Shown here: positions 61,036 to 64,000 of the stretch, one piece after another
Layout: every line of letters begins with the position of its first letter
How positions within the stretch are numbered: the first letter of the stretch is position 1
Assembly (NCBI RefSeq): GCF_949987515.2
Contig: NC_082687.1
Coordinates: 23,110,148 to 23,174,147, forward strand
From: Delphinus delphis
Taxonomy: Eukaryota > Chordata > Mammalia > Artiodactyla > Delphinidae
Direction of reading: 5' to 3'
Length of the DNA stretch: 64,000 bases
Position numbers and translations under genes: made by a program
The notes under the pieces: model-generated
What the model was told of the DNA's origin: nothing
The model's input: only the letters and a program-made list of their open reading frames with translations
Database searches by the model: none

Positions 61036-61606
61036 CAGTCGATGAACTGGTCTAGACTCCCGATCAAGCAAGATCCACTGAACTGATCTCTATACAGGTC
61101 TCATCAGTGGGACTTTATATAGTTCTGGAACCACAGTTTCAAAGAGACATTTAAAAGTTGGAATGCACACAGAGAAAGCCAACCAAGAGGGTAAGGAGTC
61201 TTGTCACGATGTCATACGATGAGTAGATGAAAGACCCAAGGATATTTAATCTAGAAGTGGAAGTACTCAGAAGAAACCCACGAAAGGAAACTACATACAC
61301 ATGTTGGATATTTCAGATTTGACCTATGGAAGAGGTTCACTGTTTGGTAGCTCTGAAATAAAGGATTAGAGAACTAATACATGAAGTTAGAAAATGACAG
61401 ATTCCAGATCAATATAAAGAAAACATTTCAAGCCATTAGACGGTCAACAATGGAAAGGACTGCTTTAAAAAATAACAATTTTCTCATAATTGTAAATTCC
61501 CTCAAGAGGTCAGATGACTGACATTGTGGAACACAATTAGGAAACCTACAGTGGAGACACCTGCCTTCAATAGGAAGTGGACTAGAACACCTTTGAGGTT
61601 ACCTTT

Positions 61607-61821
61607 TTTTTTTTTTTTTTTTTTTGCAGTTCACGGGCCTCTCACTGTTGTGGCCTCTCCTGCTGCGGAGCACAGGCTCTGGACGCGCAGGCTCAGCAGC
61701 CATGGCTCACGGGCCCAGCCGCTCCGTGGCAATGTGGGATCTTCCCGGACCGGGGCACGAACCCACGTCCCCTGCATCGGCAGGCGGACTCTCAACCACT
61801 GAGCCACCAGGGGAGCCCTGG
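61607..61821 (-). mobile_element. Short CHR-1-type SINE nested in CR1/L3
   Basis: T tract, 'gcagttcacgggcctctcac', end 'ccaccaggggagccc'. Target duplication 'ggttaccttt' at 61597-61606 and 61822-61831. Confidence 0.92.
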
Positions 61822-61939
61822 GGTTACCTTTGACTCCAAGATTCTATGATACTCAGAGCAAATATATCACATAAAGATCACAGAAACACAGCACATAAAG
61901 CAAACTTGGAATTCACCTGCTAAAGGTCCTTCATTCTAT

Positions 61940-62125
61940 GGATAACAATTGCTAACAACTACTATATACACATTATCCCCAATTCTTACAGCAAACCAGA
62001 AAGATCATCTTGTTAGTCTCATTGATATTTTACAGGTAAGGAAGCCAACTTTCTGAGAAATTATGTAACTTAAATATTTAAATAGGAAATGCAAGAGTTA
62101 GAACTTAAAACCAAGTCTTGACAAA
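61940..62125 (-). repeat. MIR SINE
   Basis: 'ttgctaacaactactatata', 'ttacaggtaaggaagccaac' and 'gaaattatgtaacttaaata' follow minus-strand MIR. Confidence 0.65.
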
Positions 62126-62139
62126 GTCTCTCCTTTTCT

Positions 62140-62705
62140 CTTTACAACCCCCAATGATGTCTCAAGATCTATAAAATGAAAACTAAACTCCCTGTTTTGT
62201 ATTCAAGAAGTTCTATGATCTTTTGCCAACCTATATTTTCAACACTGTTTTTCCTCATTACCCTTAATTCACCTTACGATCCAGTTAAATTGAACTACTT
62301 GTTTTCTTCTAAGCACAAGGTCTCCAGACTCTCAGCCTTACATTAGAGCTGTTCTTTTATTTCCAACACCATTTCTAATACCATTTCTTCTATTCTCCAC
62401 ATCTCTGAACTCAAATTCAAGGACCTCAAATACAGCCTCTTTGAGTCTCCTTCCTCCTCGGTTTGAAGTAAGTTTTCCATCCCTAGAAGCCCCACTGCAT
62501 TCTACACTAGCTCTCTTACAGTATTAACACTTTCTGCTTGGCATTTATTGAGCATGTATGTGTGCATGTGTGTATGGTTTACATTATAACAATTTTTGTA
62601 TTTGTCTATATTTTCCTACTAATTTCTAAAAATTCCCCCAGAATTGAATGTACCGCCATGCACACGGTAAACGGTCAATACCTTTCCATTAAATAAATGA
62701 ATGGA
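62140..62705 (+). repeat. L2 LINE 3' region
   Basis: 'gaagttctatgatcttttgc', 'tccagttaaattgaactact', 'gccccactgcattctacact' and the end 'aacggtcaataccttttc'-like with 'taaataaatgaatgg' follow L2. Old and non-coding. Confidence 0.65.
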
Positions 62706-63740
62706 AAGAAAAAAAAACTCCAGCCACAAAGAATTTAAGTGATTTGCCCAGGATCCCAAAAGTAATTTCTACCAAAACCTGAGCCAACACGTTCTATAGG
62801 GTTTTATTATTATTATTAGTTTAAGTATTATTTATTTTTTATTAATTATTGTTAATAATTACTTATTATTATAATTTAATTATACCATGAAGCAATTCTG
62901 CTACAAACTTAGTTAACTAACAACTAGAAAAGAACACGTGCACTCTTGATCCAGATTTCCAAGGGGCAGAAAAAAAAAAATACAGGCAAAAATTTTTAGG
63001 AAAAGTCCTCTGTTTTCTTTTCTAGAAAAAAAAAAACAAAATCTGTTTGTTTTCATGTTTTTGAATGATATTTCAACTTAAATAATGGAAGCCAAGCTCA
63101 AGTACCTCAAATGGAAATCTGTCACTAAATATTCAACTGCCAAAATTCACAAATATCCAGAAACCTACATTTCTAATTAAGTAGATAGTATCGTGCATTT
63201 GAGAACACAGTCCCTGAGCAAATAAATCTTGAAAATGCTCTTCTTATGCCATCATATTAAGAAACGGCAATAAATCATTTTAACAGCTTCTCTGCCATGT
63301 CACACATGGAAAAGACAAAATGTCTTTCAACTCACAAAAGAGTTACACAGAAAAGAATGTAAAATCAGAGAACTTGGTAGAGAAACGTAGCAAAATATGT
63401 AAATTATTGTGAAAGGTTACTGTTTTAAACAAATTGGCAATTTACATGAATGACCAGCAGTATACTCGAAGTTAGTGTCAACATTTATAAAGGCCCTCAC
63501 AGCCGATTCCAGACAGGAAACCAATTATGGTTGAAGAGCCAAGATACTCTTAAGAAGCAGTAAATTATGCTGAAAATATTGTCAACGATTGACTTAAAAA
63601 AATGAAATAGTCATGTTATAAAGAAGCCCGATATATAAAAACAGCCAACTGTAAAAAATAAAAGTTTGTGATTTTAATTATTCCAACTGTTCTTATAATA
63701 AATTTGGTGTAAAAACCACTGAAAATACGTGTTTTGAAGG
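62706..63740. other. No recognised feature apart from a TTA/AT-rich patch
   Basis: A simple AT-rich patch with TTATTATTA runs at 62804-62885. The rest is unique-looking AT-rich DNA. Confidence 0.45.
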
Positions 63741-63744
63741 AAAG

Positions 63745-64000
63745 TGTTTCTTGAACAAACCGTGCTCACACTTTTGCCTTTGGCCCAGCAATGGTGTTAC
63801 CACAGCTTAGAACATCATTGTCAATTACCACTCTCCACTCCCACTTCTTCTCCTCTGCCTGAATTGCACTCATTCTTTAAGTTTCAGATGACAAGTTCTT
63901 CAAGATTCTTCCCTGAACATCCTCCCCAAAGCCGGGTTGTGTGTCCCTTCTAAAATAATCACTAACCCTAGCACTCTGTACTGTGCCCTAACATAGCACA
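63745..64000 (+). repeat. L2 LINE 3' region, runs off window end
   Basis: 'tctttaagtttcagatgaca', 'agattcttccctgaacatcc' and 'tagcactctgtactgtgccc' are typical of L2 ('ctcaagtctcagctcaaatg..ccttccctgac'). It continues beyond the window. Confidence 0.7.

Larger units (their letters stand above)
60640..61856 (+). repeat. CR1/L3 LINE 3' part
   Basis: An ordered series of L3 words: 'taaatgtaaagtcttagatc', 'gaaagccaaccaagagggta', 'aaggagtcttgtcacgatgt', 'ccagatcaatataaagaaaa', 'acaatggaaaggactgcttt', and the CR1-type end 'tccaagattctatgatactc'. Interrupted by a MER20-like piece (about 60890-61035) and a short SINE (61607-61821). Among the oldest elements here; no frame survives. Confidence 0.7.

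Noticed and set aside
1..64000. CRISPR array, bacterial operon, phage or other prokaryotic system
   Set aside because: No regularly spaced repeats, no dense coding, no ribosome-binding-site pattern; every long repeat is of mammalian transposon type.

Overview
This is a 64 kb piece of AT-rich mammalian nuclear DNA, almost certainly from a cetacean and most likely a toothed whale. The diagnostic feature is the CHR family of tRNA-derived SINEs. There are three long CHR-1 copies, one CHR-2 copy, and nine near-identical short copies (about 200 bp, internally deleted CHR-1 type) with pure A tails and flanking target-site duplications. No BovB or Bov-tA elements, as expected in a ruminant, and no Alu or B1/B2 elements were seen. 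There are no bacterial-style genes, operons, CRISPR arrays, rRNA or tRNA genes. No complete host protein-coding gene is visible; the window looks intergenic or deep-intronic. The only supported host coding candidate is one 63-nt exon-like segment on the minus strand (14898-14960), with good splice signals on both sides, in a repeat-poor stretch.

Layout. 0-10.6 kb: mostly old unique-looking DNA with MIR, MER5A and LTR-like fragments and four young short SINEs. It also holds a recent 613-bp dispersed duplication (2838-3450 copied to 6291-6903), whose right end is a mosaic of micro-segments taken from three or four nearby places. 10.6-16.5 kb: one CHR-1 SINE, then repeat-poor DNA with the candidate exon. 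16.55-21.85 kb: a 5'-truncated L1 (L1-A, plus strand) carrying a short SINE, then an older L1 3' end and an MLT1 LTR. 21.85-32.3 kb: L2, old L1, MIR and MER20-like remnants plus a CHR-1 and a short SINE. 32.5-45 kb: ancient L1M/HAL1-like sequence split by a hAT-like transposon, itself split by a full-length L1 (L1-B, minus strand), which carries a short SINE: four layers of nesting. 46.7-51.8 kb: L1-C (plus strand), 5'-truncated but with ORF1 and ORF2 remnants. 51.8-64 kb: old L1, Tigger-like, MIR, CHR-2, two short SINEs, an MLT1 solo LTR, an LTR-like fragment, a CR1/L3 element and two L2 pieces.

How the parts work together. This is a transposon landscape, not a pathway. The L1 copies (ORF1 RNA-binding protein, ORF2 endonuclease/reverse transcriptase) are all broken here, but their family supplied the machinery that inserted the SINEs, which use L1-type A-tailed integration. 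The most unusual signal is the mosaic junction at 6291-6994, which reads as the footprint of a microhomology-mediated, serial template-switching replication event. Subfamily names and boundaries are from memory and by eye; no alignment or database search was run.
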